This document shows, piece by piece, positions 7,903-15,054 of a stretch of DNA of 56,203 nt. The translations under genes and the position numbers were made by a program. The stretch covers positions 1 through 56,203 of the forward strand of contig JAUYDL010000054.1 of the NCBI GenBank assembly GCA_030691865.1, given 5' to 3'. The stretch's first letter is position 1. Each line of letters begins with the position of its first letter. Source of the DNA: Candidatus Omnitrophota bacterium. Its GTDB lineage: Bacteria; Omnitrophota; Gorgyraeia; Gygaellales; Profunditerraquicolaceae. The notes under the pieces were generated by a model that saw only the letters and a list, made by a program, of their open reading frames with translations, ran no database searches and had not been told where the DNA came from.

Positions 7903-8997
7903 ATGCGCATTATAACCATCTCTAATCAAAAGGGCGGCTGCGGTAAAACCACAACAAGCATAAATTTAGCAGCGGCACTGGCAACTAATAACCGCAAGGT
8001 TCTGCTTATTGATCTTGACCCGCAGGCGCATGCCACCAGCGGCTTGGACATAAAAGCGGATTTGAGCATTTATAACGTCCTCTCTAAAATTACCAATAAA
8101 AAATGTAAACTTGAAGAAATTATTCAGAATCTTGGCGAGAATTTTGATATCGCGCCTTCCAGTATTGTTTTAAGCACACTGGAGCAGGAATTAAGCGGAG
8201 AGATTGGCAGGGAGTCCCGGCTCTGTGAAACTCTGGAAAATTTTAAAAACAATTACGACTATATTTTAATTGACTGTCCGCCAAATTTAGGAATCCTTAC
8301 CATTAACGCCATCCGGGCAGCTAATGAGATAATTATTCCGGTAGAGGCCAGCAGATTTTCCTTAGAAGGGGTAAGCCAACTCACCAGCATTATTAATTTG
8401 ATAGCGGAAAGATTAAATCATTGCGTGGAGTTCCGGATTCTGGTGGCTAACTTTGATTCCCGCCTCCAGCATTCATTTATCATGCTGGAAAAGATCAAAA
8501 ACGATTATAGAAATAAAATGTTTTCCAATATTATCCATGTAAATGTTAAATTAAAAGAAGCGCAGAACGCCGGCCTGCACATTCTGGTTTATGATAAATA
8601 CTGCCGCGGAGCAAAAGATTATTTCTCTCTTTCGCGGGAAATTATCACTCAGGAAAATACACCGGAACCCAGCCAGGCAGTAGAAAAAACTTTCCAGAAA
8701 CGCATGAAAGAAATTCTCAAGGAAGAGCTGCCCGGGTTAAATGAAGTTGTGCTTAGCGTTAAGGCCCCGGATGCCAAAGAAGTTTATCTGGCCGGAGAAT
8801 TCAACAACTGGAAACTCGATGAAAACAGCCGCATGGAACAAACTAACGGATGCTGGACTAAGCGCTTGAACTTAAACAATGGTAAATACCGTTACCGTTT
8901 TGTCATTGATGGAAACTGGTCTGAAGATCCGGCTAACCCGTTAACCCAATTAAATACTTACGGCACCTTGGATTCTTTACTGGAAGTTAACAAATAA
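7903..8997 (+). CDS. ParA/MinD-type ATPase with C-terminal glycogen-binding domain (CBM48)
   Basis: 364 residues. Residues 1-255 are a full ParA ATPase: deviant Walker A QKGGCGKTTTS (9-19, signature Lys10 and Lys15), YILIDCPPNLG, and IIPVEASRFSLEGVSQL. After a charged linker (about 256-279) comes a domain (280-364) that follows the AMPK-beta/isoamylase CBM48 pattern closely: VYLAGEFNNW (Trp303), GKYRYRFVIDGNW (Trp339), EDPANPL and GTLDSLLEV. The two Trp match the sugar-stacking positions of AMPK beta. ParA proteins position DNA or protein cargo; here the cargo domain is in cis and specific for alpha-glucan. AGGAGG precedes the ATG. Fusion position and in-frame continuity are clear. Confidence 0.92.
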   Translation: MRIITISNQKGGCGKTTTSINLAAALATNNRKVLLIDLDPQAHATSGLDIKADLSIYNVLSKITNKKCKLEEIIQNLGENFDIAPSSIVLSTLEQELSGEIGRESRLCETLENFKNNYDYILIDCPPNLGILTINAIRAANEIIIPVEASRFSLEGVSQLTSIINLIAERLNHCVEFRILVANFDSRLQHSFIMLEKIKNDYRNKMFSNIIHVNVKLKEAQNAGLHILVYDKYCRGAKDYFSLSREIITQENTPEPSQAVEKTFQKRMKEILKEELPGLNEVVLSVKAPDAKEVYLAGEFNNWKLDENSRMEQTNGCWTKRLNLNNGKYRYRFVIDGNWSEDPANPLTQLNTYGTLDSLLEVNK

Positions 8998-9003
8998 ATA
9001 CCT

Positions 9004-9330
9004 ATGGCTAACCCACAGGAAGAACAGCAGGTCCGCGAAGGCAAATTTTTTGCCATAATTTCGTATGTTTCTTTCCTTTGTATAATTACTTTAATCTTAA
9101 AGAAAGATAACAAGTTTGCCCTTTACCATGCCAAACAAGGACTAGTGCTATTTGTAATGGAAGTAGTGGCATTCATACTTTCAATTATTCCTTTTTTAGG
9201 CTGGTTAATTGGGATTTTTGGATATGCGTTATTCCTGTTGGTTTCTTTATGGGGGATCATGCAAGCTGCTCAGGGTATTAATAGTCGTATACCGATTGTA
9301 ACTGATATATCAGAGAGGGTTATTCTCTAA
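9004..9330 (+). CDS. DUF4870-like small membrane protein
   Basis: 108 residues. After a charged start (about 1-14) there are hydrophobic segments at about 16-32, 43-65 and 66-90, with KFALYHAKQGLVLF between the first two, as in the DUF4870/Tic20-like family of small membrane proteins. Function in the family is unknown. It begins 6 bases after the ParA-CBM48 stop and is presumably co-transcribed, so it may be a membrane partner of that ATPase; this is inference from position only. Confidence 0.75.
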   Translation: MANPQEEQQVREGKFFAIISYVSFLCIITLILKKDNKFALYHAKQGLVLFVMEVVAFILSIIPFLGWLIGIFGYALFLLVSLWGIMQAAQGINSRIPIVTDISERVIL

Positions 9331-9396
9331 GTTAAGAGATCACCTTGCGAGCAGAAGTAAGCAGGGTTCAACCTTTAAATAAAAAAGGAGGGTCGC

Positions 9397-9780
9397 ATGG
9401 CTTTAAAAAAGAAAAGGAAGGTCAAAAAAGCGGCAAAAAAACCAGCAATTAAAAAAAAGGTTAGTAAAAATAAGCCAGCTTTAAAAAAGCAGTCCACAAT
9501 AAAAAAGCCGGCAATCAAAAAAGCTGCTAAAGTCGAAGGCAAACTCATCGGCGTAATCACGCATTATTTCCCTCATGTCCAAGCTGCAGTAATTAAATTA
9601 AAGGGCCCCTTAGCTAAGGGGGATACAGTAAAGATAAAGGGGCATACCACCGATATTACCCAAATTGTAACCTCCATACAGATTGACCGAGTAGATATCC
9701 AAACCGCCAAAAAAGGCGACGAAATCGGCCTGCAAGTCAGCTCCCGGGTAAGGCAACAAGATAAAGTTTACAAAATTTAG
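9397..9780 (+). CDS. Lysine-rich tail fused to an EF-Tu domain II-like barrel
   Basis: 127 residues. Residues 1-48 are almost only Lys, Ala, Pro and Ile, with PAIKK-type motifs as in histone H1-like proteins. Residues 49-127 form a small beta barrel of the translation-factor domain II kind: KLIGVITHYF, AAVIKLKGPLAKGDTVKIKG and KKGDEIGLQV. Short proteins with this barrel are often annotated as translation elongation factor-like and resemble the C-terminal barrel of U32 peptidases. The basic tail suggests nucleic acid binding. AAAGGAGG lies just before the ATG, and a terminator follows. Confidence 0.75.
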   Translation: MALKKKRKVKKAAKKPAIKKKVSKNKPALKKQSTIKKPAIKKAAKVEGKLIGVITHYFPHVQAAVIKLKGPLAKGDTVKIKGHTTDITQIVTSIQIDRVDIQTAKKGDEIGLQVSSRVRQQDKVYKI

Positions 9781-9858
9781 CTCATTAAATAGGGAAAGCA
9801 GGGTAGCTATTCGCTATAAAGATTAGCAGCGCATATAATTGGAACCGGATTTTGAGCA

Positions 9859-9887
9859 GGGCTGGACGGTTAAATCCAGCCCTTTTT
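9859..9887 (+). terminator. Rho-independent terminator
   Basis: GGGCTGGA (9859-9866) pairs with TCCAGCCC (9875-9882), followed by TTTTT. It ends the unit of the lysine-rich barrel protein and precedes the ORF6N gene. Confidence 0.85.
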
Positions 9888-9949
9888 ACGCTTTTTGTTT
9901 GTTAGATTTTTGCTTCTTTCGCGTCTATTTAAGTAGAGAGGAGACTCGA

Positions 9950-10462
9950 ATGAGCAAAAAAGAGATTACAGTTGATATAGTAGTAGGAAAGATTTTGGTG
10001 ATACGGGGTAAGAAGGTTATATTGGATAAGGATTTGGCGGAGTTGTATGGCGTGCCGGTAAAAAGATTGAATGAGCAGGTTAAAAGAAATCGTTCTAGAT
10101 TCCCCGAAGATTTTATGTATCAGCTTACAAAAGAAGAGTTTGCCAACTTGAAGTCGCAAAATGCGACTTCAAGTTGGGGAGGAGTGCGAAAACGATCCTT
10201 TGTATTTACAGAGCAGGGCGTTGCAATGCTCTCTAGCGTGCTTAATTCTGAGCTGGCGATTCAGGTCAATATTGCTATTATGCGGGCGTTTGTGAAGATA
10301 CGACAGGTACTATTGGCTAACAAGGAGTTAGCAGAGAAACTTGAAGAGCTGGAGCGAAAATATCAGTTGCATGAGACAGATATTCAGGTGATATTTGAGG
10401 CGATTAAGAAATTGATTGAGCCACCAGATGAGCCTCCAAAACCAAGGTTTGGTATGAATTAA
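9950..10462 (+). CDS. ORF6N domain protein (phage-type DNA-binding family)
   Basis: 170 residues. The start at 9950 has GAGAGGAG upstream; the longer frame runs back through the terminator, so it is rejected. Residues about 10-95 match the ORF6N domain: KVILDKDLAELYGVPVKRLNEQVKRN, SRFPEDFMYQLTKEEF, and GVRKRSFVFTEQGVAMLSSVL. The remainder is a helical, probably coiled-coil tail (about 115-155). ORF6N proteins are common in phages and integrated elements and are thought to bind DNA; they also occur as stand-alone chromosomal genes, as here. No other phage gene is adjacent. An internal inverted repeat AACTTGAAGTCGC/GCGACTTCAAGTT falls in the codons at 10146-10175. Confidence 0.88.
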   Translation: MSKKEITVDIVVGKILVIRGKKVILDKDLAELYGVPVKRLNEQVKRNRSRFPEDFMYQLTKEEFANLKSQNATSSWGGVRKRSFVFTEQGVAMLSSVLNSELAIQVNIAIMRAFVKIRQVLLANKELAEKLEELERKYQLHETDIQVIFEAIKKLIEPPDEPPKPRFGMN

Positions 10463-10508
10463 AAAAAAAGGAAACTTTCATTCTTTGGGTTTTAGGAAAA
10501 TTTTGTGC

Positions 10509-10551
10509 TTGACAATCCGGGCTTTTAGTGATACTTATGAGTAAGTACTCA
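10509..10551 (+). promoter_or_regulatory. Promoter and candidate operator of the DUF134 gene
   Basis: TTGACA (10509-10514), 17 bases, then TACTTA (10532-10537) preceded by TGA, an extended -10. An inverted repeat TGAGT-AAGT-ACTCA (10538-10551) begins directly after the -10, where a repressor would block the start of transcription. Autoregulation by the encoded HTH protein is a natural guess. Confidence 0.6.
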
Positions 10552-10589
10552 AAATAACTGGGGCGTTAAAGATAGGTAAAACTAAGTAA

Positions 10590-10904
10590 ATGCGACCTCG
10601 AGGTAGACCAAAAAAGTACAGGATAGTCAAAGTTGACCCAAAAATCAGCCGATTTAGCCCCAGAGGCAGGCCAGGAAGGCCTGATGAGGTAGAGCTAAAG
10701 ATGGATGAATTTGAGGCTTTAAGGCTGGCAGATTACCAGGGTTTAAGCCAAAAAGAGGCAGCTAAATCCATGCGTATATCCCAGCAAACTTTTAGCCGGA
10801 TTTTAAGAAAAGCACATAACCTGATTGCTAAAGGAATAACCATCGGATCCGCCATAAGAATACAAGGCGGTCAATATGTTATCAGTTCCCGGGAGCAGAA
10901 ATGA
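10590..10904 (+). CDS. DUF134 family helix-turn-helix protein
   Basis: 104 residues. Begins MRPRGRPKKYRIV and continues with VELKMDEFEALRLADYQGLSQKEAA, then a sigma-like HTH (AAKSMRISQQTFSRILRKAHNLIAK), the hallmark of the DUF134 family of small predicted DNA-binding proteins. The family often sits beside iron-sulfur or MRP/NBP35-type genes, none of which is here. It has its own promoter with an adjacent inverted repeat. Target genes are unknown. Confidence 0.88.
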   Translation: MRPRGRPKKYRIVKVDPKISRFSPRGRPGRPDEVELKMDEFEALRLADYQGLSQKEAAKSMRISQQTFSRILRKAHNLIAKGITIGSAIRIQGGQYVISSREQK

Positions 10905-10909
10905 GAAAA

Positions 10910-10926
10910 TTAGTTAACTTAACTAA
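10910..10926. promoter_or_regulatory. Perfect inverted repeat, candidate operator
   Basis: TTAGTTAA-C-TTAACTAA, 8-base arms with a single central base, lies between the DUF134 stop (10904) and the HTH gene start (10955). Size and position fit a site for a dimeric HTH regulator; which one is not known. Confidence 0.5.
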
Positions 10927-10954
10927 GGTATAGGGAAATAGAAAAGAGGTTTTT

Positions 10955-11257
10955 ATGGATATTCAACGAGAATTAGAGTATTTGAGGCAACTAACTCAAA
11001 AATACGGCAGTCACTATATAAAGAGTTATTTTGGTTTTACTATGAGGGATTTTGCCAGGAGAATGGGTATTGCAGATAATACCTTTAGTCAAATATTAAA
11101 AGGCGTGCGCAAAATGCAAGAGAAATATGAGCAAGCATTCTTACGGGCTTTTAAAGATTTACAGGTAGAGGAAAAATCAAAGGGTTTCAAAGAAACCCCA
11201 AGTCAGGTACAAATGAAGGAACTTTATCAAAAAAAGAATAGCTTATTCAGAGTATAG
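10955..11257 (+). CDS. Small HTH protein (TIGR02147/XRE-like)
   Basis: 100 residues. Residues about 20-70 read as a helix-turn-helix: FTMRDFARRMGIADNTFSQILKGVRKMQEKYEQAF, the pattern of XRE-type or TIGR02147-type regulators. The short C-terminal tail is charged and has no domain I recognise. It follows the DUF134 gene and a perfect inverted repeat. The 225 bases after it (11258-11482) hold no gene I can support, only an AT-rich stretch (ATATAATATATATTATG near 11277-11292). Confidence 0.65.
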   Translation: MDIQRELEYLRQLTQKYGSHYIKSYFGFTMRDFARRMGIADNTFSQILKGVRKMQEKYEQAFLRAFKDLQVEEKSKGFKETPSQVQMKELYQKKNSLFRV

Positions 11258-11482
11258 GATATCTTTGGGAAGTGGATATAATATATATTATGTTAACTTG
11301 TCTATCTTGGCTAAGTGTTTATAAGGCTATGGAAGACAACGGGTTATTTAGGGCTGTTTTTAAGCTGTGGAAAAGGCATTTATTCTTTACTTAAACTTAC
11401 CGCGTTATTTTATGCTTAACAATCTAGGCAGGATTTATGCGCCATCTTCTCTGGATTTTTTGCTTTTAATGAAGAATTTTAT

Positions 11483-12586
11483 TTAGCGGGTTAAAACGGT
11501 AATTGCGGGATAGATTGACCCCTCTCCAAAGCGATTATTTATGCGGTCTAGGGCCTTTATAAGCCCCTCCCTACGGATTTCTTCGCTAAGCAGAGGGTTA
11601 TAGATGCCTTCAGAAAGGCTGCTACAGGTAACTCCAATTGCCCTGATTTTAGGGTTTTTTAGGCTTGATTTGGCCATTATTTTAAGGGCTCTTTGGTAGA
11701 TCTCATAACCGTCACTAGTTGAGCCTCGGTGCGTTTTTTGGGCCCCAAAATTACCGATTTCCGGGCCGTTTAACCAAAGATGCACAGTTGCGCTGACTAA
11801 ATTTTGTTGACGTAATCTGGCAGCAACCATTTCAGATAATAAGCGAATCCATGCCTGAATAATCTGGGGGTTTATTTGAAATTTGGGTAAGGTATATGAA
11901 TGACTTACTGACTTAGGCCTTTCACTAGACTTACCGGAATTTTCCTCAAACTTACCGGGATTTTCATCAAAAAATCGCGGTAAGTTTAGGTATAAATCCC
12001 AACAACTTTTCATGCCCTGAGCCATAAAAATTTGCCCGGTTTTTCCACCCATACCGCATAATTTATCCAGCGAAGTTTGGCGTAAGACTTGTTCAAAGTT
12101 TGAATCATTAATTAAAGTCAAGCCATTTGGCTTATTTATCTTGGAAGCCATCTTAGCCAAGAGCCAATTTTTGGCAATCCCTACTGAAGCAGTAATGTTA
12201 AAGTTTGCATAGATCTTCTCTTTAACTTCTTTACCCAAACTTACCGGGTCTTGATGGCCGATTAAGTCCATTTGAAATTCATCAATTGAGGCATAATTCA
12301 AGGGTAAATTAAAGCTTTTCAGAAGCTCAAAAATCTGCTCTGAAGTCCATATATACTTAGACTGATCCGCTGCCACAAACTCTAAATTTGAGCAAATAGT
12401 AAAAGCTTCCCGAGAAGACATTCCGGAATGAATCCCCAGAGCTTTGGCAGCGTAACTTGCCGCGCAAACTACCGTGTGCATTTTGTTGCCACGCGAGCCG
12501 ATAATTAAAGGCTTATCTTTAAGTCGGGGATTAATTGCCTGCTCAATTGAGGCAAAAAAAGCATCCATATCAACATGTAGAATCAT
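11483..12586 (-). CDS. Y-family (translesion) DNA polymerase
   Basis: 367 residues. Catalytic acidic residues are at Asp6/Asp8 in HVDMDAFFASIE and Asp102/Glu103 in ASIDEFQMDL, with the fingers motif VVCAASYAAKALGIHSGM. The usual SIDEAYLD is SIDEFQMD here, an uncommon variant. The little-finger part carries a Gly-Lys-Ser-rich insertion with a short internal repeat (ENPGKFEENSGKSSER, about residues 220-236). It bypasses damaged template bases at low fidelity. Start overlaps the companion gene by four bases (ATGA), so the two are translationally coupled, and LexA is encoded just upstream: an SOS mutagenesis cassette. No beta-clamp motif could be assigned with confidence. Confidence 0.92.
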   Translation of the reverse strand: MILHVDMDAFFASIEQAINPRLKDKPLIIGSRGNKMHTVVCAASYAAKALGIHSGMSSREAFTICSNLEFVAADQSKYIWTSEQIFELLKSFNLPLNYASIDEFQMDLIGHQDPVSLGKEVKEKIYANFNITASVGIAKNWLLAKMASKINKPNGLTLINDSNFEQVLRQTSLDKLCGMGGKTGQIFMAQGMKSCWDLYLNLPRFFDENPGKFEENSGKSSERPKSVSHSYTLPKFQINPQIIQAWIRLLSEMVAARLRQQNLVSATVHLWLNGPEIGNFGAQKTHRGSTSDGYEIYQRALKIMAKSSLKNPKIRAIGVTCSSLSEGIYNPLLSEEIRREGLIKALDRINNRFGEGSIYPAITVLTR

Positions 12587-12891
12587 TGGATTAGTTTATC
12601 GATTTGCCAGCGGAAGGTGGAATTATCAAATGAAATCTGGTACATTTGGCCTGCGCAAAGTACGGAAAAGTAGTTAACCAAAGCCTGACCCAGGCGCTCC
12701 TGCCAGTTGTAGGTAATAGTTTGGATCTGGTATTCTTTATTATTCCAGGTGAAACTTTTGGGAAAAATCTTAGCCTGCTTAAAATACGCCAAAACTTCGA
12801 TGCGTTCATTTAAGGTATCGGGATTAAAGCCGGTTTTATTCGCCTTGAACCTATCCCAGCGGGCTTTAGGGCTAAAACTATTTTGGTTCAT
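12583..12891 (-). CDS. Small companion of the Y-family polymerase (DUF6504-like)
   Basis: 102 residues. The central part (FTWNNKEYQIQTITYNWQ) and the end (YQISFDNSTFRWQIDKLIQ) follow the spacing of the small DUF6504-type beta domain found beside error-prone polymerase genes in other bacteria. The match is by pattern only. The gene overlaps the polymerase start by four bases and lies downstream of lexA, so it should be induced with the SOS response. Function unknown; an accessory of the polymerase is the simplest idea. Confidence 0.65.
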   Translation of the reverse strand: MNQNSFSPKARWDRFKANKTGFNPDTLNERIEVLAYFKQAKIFPKSFTWNNKEYQIQTITYNWQERLGQALVNYFSVLCAGQMYQISFDNSTFRWQIDKLIQ

Positions 12892-12926
12892 ATATATTCA
12901 TAAGAAATGGTTCTATTTATAATCTA

Positions 12927-13060
12927 GGGGACGGTTCTCTAACAAGTCTAGGGGACGGTTCTCTAACAAGGGTTTTCTAATAAGAGAACCGTCCCCTTAG
13001 GTAATAAGAGAACCGTCCCCTTAGGTAATAAGAGAACCGTCCCCTTAGGGTCCCCTTAGG
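12927..13060. repeat. R1 repeat array (two forward, three inverted copies)
   Basis: GGGGACGGTTCTCT occurs at 12927-12940 and 12951-12964; its inverse AGAGAACCGTCCCC occurs at 12983-12996, 13007-13020 and 13031-13044, followed by a decayed CCCC copy. Spacing between copies is about 24 bases. The variant arm GGTTCTCT differs from the GGTTCTATTT of other R1 copies. The block can fold into one long hairpin and separates lexA from the polymerase cassette. It is not a CRISPR array, since the copies are in both orientations and the spacers are nearly identical. Confidence 0.9.
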
Positions 13061-13061
13061 T

Positions 13062-13667
13062 TTAATACTTCCGAATTACCGTAATCAATTTACCAATTAC
13101 CTTAAACTCTTCAAAGATTGGCGGATAATTTACATTCGCAGCTTCCAGATGAAACTTACCGGATTTACTACGCAATCTTTTTAAAGTAACTTCATTATTA
13201 TCTAATAACGCGGCAACGATATCATTATTGTCGGCATTAGGGCGTTTCTTAATAATGGCCACATCACCATCCAGGATCCCGGCATTGATCATACTGTCGC
13301 CTTTAACCCTTAAAGCAAAAACATCATCAAAACCTAAGCGTCCCAGAAACAAATCATCAGCATCCACATAACCCTGAATTTCTTCATAAGCCAAATTCGG
13401 CTTACCAGCCATAATCGTACCAATTATAGGGATCTTATTAAAACTTGCGCGTTCAGTTAACTCAATCGCTCTAGATTTATTATTCATCCGCCTCACCAAA
13501 CCTTTCTGCATTAAAGCCTTTAAATAGTCCCTGACTGTTCCGGTAGATTTAAACCCCATCTCCTCTCCTATTTCCCGGATTGTAGGAGGGAGCCTCTCTC
13601 CTATCCGTTTACGAATAAAATTAAGCACCTTCTCCTGCTTCGGCGTCAAAAATGGCTTATTTTCCAT
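13062..13667 (-). CDS. lexA: LexA, SOS repressor
   Basis: 201 residues, normal length. The N-terminal winged helix (about 1-66) has the recognition region IREIGEEMGFKSTGTVRDYLKALMQKGLVRR. Self-cleavage is expected between Ala87 and Gly88 in TIMAGKP. The latent protease dyad is Ser125 (KGDSMI) and Lys163 (VTLKRL). It represses DNA-damage genes until RecA filament triggers cleavage. It sits between dinD and the translesion cassette, all on one strand. AGGAG lies 14 bases before the ATG. I could not find a standard LexA box (neither the Escherichia nor the Bacillus type) upstream; the binding motif of this lineage must differ. Confidence 0.96.
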   Translation of the reverse strand: MENKPFLTPKQEKVLNFIRKRIGERLPPTIREIGEEMGFKSTGTVRDYLKALMQKGLVRRMNNKSRAIELTERASFNKIPIIGTIMAGKPNLAYEEIQGYVDADDLFLGRLGFDDVFALRVKGDSMINAGILDGDVAIIKKRPNADNNDIVAALLDNNEVTLKRLRSKSGKFHLEAANVNYPPIFEEFKVIGKLITVIRKY

Positions 13668-13752
13668 GGTTTAAAATTACTCCTATTTTAATTGTTTGTT
13701 TCTTTATTGTTCTTGGTCAAACCTAACAAAAACTTCTATGTTTCTGCAAGAC

Positions 13753-14592
13753 CTACTTTAACTTTTTTACATCCTTAGCAATCTTTTTTCCTTCAGATTT
13801 TAGCTTGCGCTGCAACTTCTTAATATCTTCCTCCAGAGGCAACGCTTCAGGCCTTATGTCGCTTTTCCCAAGTAATTCACGAACATCTTTATTATTCTTT
13901 ATATGCTCGCCTGTAATAGCCGGTTCACCGCGTAAATCATTCTTTTTTGTATTAAAACTGGTTATCTCCGCGGCAAGATCTTTAGCTTTAATGGTTATGG
14001 TCGGCAAGAAATCAGCCAACGGACGTTTCTCAGATACACCTAGTTTCTTTTTCATATCTAACGTCGTGTATCCACCAAAAAGCGCGTAATCGCCCTTACT
14101 ACGTAGCCGCGCAAAGCCCTCCCCATCAACGCCACGCACATAGACAATCCCTGAGAGTTCTGATTCGGTATCAGCAAGCTTTTCGCGCGCGCGTACCCTT
14201 TCCGCCAACGCGATACGTTCTTCCAATAATTCCTGCCTACGGGTTTGAATAGCAAAGTAACTTTGAGCAAAAGCGATTTGTTCCTTACGAGAATCACCAT
14301 TTTGGGCGATAAGATAACAAGCGTACCGGGTAAGCATTATATCCTGTATATCTTTTTCAGCCCCCTTAGGCATGGGTATCGTTTTGTTGACGTCAACAAA
14401 ATGATCACTTATATTCTGGCCAGAATTCATGCAGGCGATTTTTGCCTTATCAACAACTAATAAAAAATTACGCCATTCAGTATAATCCAAAAGCTTCTGT
14501 ATATCCCGTGCCATCCAGTATTCAACATTGTTTTGGGCATAAGCTGACTCTTCAAACGTTTTGCTCAATTGCACAATTATTTCTTTTTTCAT
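13753..14592 (-). CDS. dinD: DinD-like DNA damage-inducible protein
   Basis: 279 residues. The ATG at 14592 is chosen because AGGAGGAG lies 8 bases upstream; a longer frame from 14625 adds 11 residues without a ribosome site. The N-terminal half resembles the BRO/DinD fold (EYWMARDIQKLLDYTEWRNFLLVVDKAKIAC), followed by the DinD-specific parts LTRYACYLIAQNGDSRK, FAIQTRRQELLEER, FGGYTTLDMKKKLGV and NKKDVRELL-type repeats near the end (KDVRELLGKSDIRPE). DinD inhibits RecA-mediated strand exchange in Escherichia coli. Its position just before lexA supports SOS control. Confidence 0.9.
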   Translation of the reverse strand: MKKEIIVQLSKTFEESAYAQNNVEYWMARDIQKLLDYTEWRNFLLVVDKAKIACMNSGQNISDHFVDVNKTIPMPKGAEKDIQDIMLTRYACYLIAQNGDSRKEQIAFAQSYFAIQTRRQELLEERIALAERVRAREKLADTESELSGIVYVRGVDGEGFARLRSKGDYALFGGYTTLDMKKKLGVSEKRPLADFLPTITIKAKDLAAEITSFNTKKNDLRGEPAITGEHIKNNKDVRELLGKSDIRPEALPLEEDIKKLQRKLKSEGKKIAKDVKKLK

Positions 14593-14633
14593 ATTTTGCT
14601 CCTCCTCACTAAAAATTAATCTCAACTTCTTTC

Positions 14634-14780
14634 CTAACTGCGCTTAACACTGCGATTTCCTTCTTGTTGAACTGACAAGAATTCCTTGTGAGTTACCGAA
14701 TCAGTCAGAGATATGTAATTCTGCTGTTCTCTAGATATTATGGAAATATCTCTACCTTGAACATATAATATTTCTGCCAT
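14634..14780 (-). pseudogene. N-terminal fragment of a KilA-N domain protein
   Basis: 48 residues from an ATG with a good GGAGG upstream. The start MAEILYVQGRDISIISREQ followed by NYISLTDSVTHKEFLS corresponds to the first strands and LTD motif of the KilA-N domain, after which the frame ends. Full KilA-N proteins run well over 200 residues, so this is a remnant or a very short derivative. It lies 41 bases upstream of dinD and is the first reading frame after a promoter with an operator-like palindrome, so it may now act mainly as a leader. Confidence 0.55.
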
Positions 14781-14859
14781 TTTTTTCTGCCTCCTCCACT
14801 CTTTCAGCATGTTCCTTTTTGGAACTAACCGGAATTTCCGGATAATTGCTTCCAGAAAC

Positions 14860-14889
14860 ACATTACCACACAAATGTGTGGTTTGTCAA
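14860..14889 (-). promoter_or_regulatory. Promoter with a palindrome inside the spacer
   Basis: On the minus strand TTGACA (14889-14884) and TAATGT (14865-14860) are 18 bases apart. The spacer contains the palindrome CCACACA-AA-TGTGTGG (14866-14881 on the plus strand), 7-base arms with two central bases. An operator between -35 and -10 is a classic repressor site. It controls the KilA-N fragment and dinD, possibly lexA. The binding protein is unknown; LexA is the obvious candidate. Confidence 0.65.
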
Positions 14890-15054
14890 GAAAAATAAGG
14901 GACTGAATAGTTAAATCCAGCCCCCCTTAAACCTTTGCAGGTAAACCTATTTCTTTTTCTTCTTAGCTTTTTTCTAAAGATACACTTTTCATCTTAATCT
15001 AGAGACAGTTTCCAGATTAGCTCGGAAAGCGTCTGAGACTTTTTTGAGACTTTT

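Noticed and set aside
9839-9949. Upstream extension of the ORF6N gene
   Set aside because: It would run through the terminator hairpin at 9859-9887; the ATG at 9950 has a good ribosome site.
11290-11394. 34-codon plus-strand frame (MLTCLSWLSVYKAMEDNG...)
   Set aside because: No ribosome site, no similarity recognised, short; could arise by chance in the gap.
12927-13060. Regularly spaced repeats that could suggest a CRISPR array
   Set aside because: Copies occur in both orientations, spacers are nearly identical, and no cas gene is near. They are R1 repeat copies.
9950-14780. Prophage, based on ORF6N, KilA-N and DinD genes
   Set aside because: No integrase, capsid, terminase or attachment repeats; the genes lie on different strands among chromosomal genes.
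14936-14990. C-terminus of a second Lys-rich gene on the minus strand near 14950 (KKAKKKKK then stop)
   Set aside because: The frame has a stop immediately upstream and no start, so no gene can be supported.
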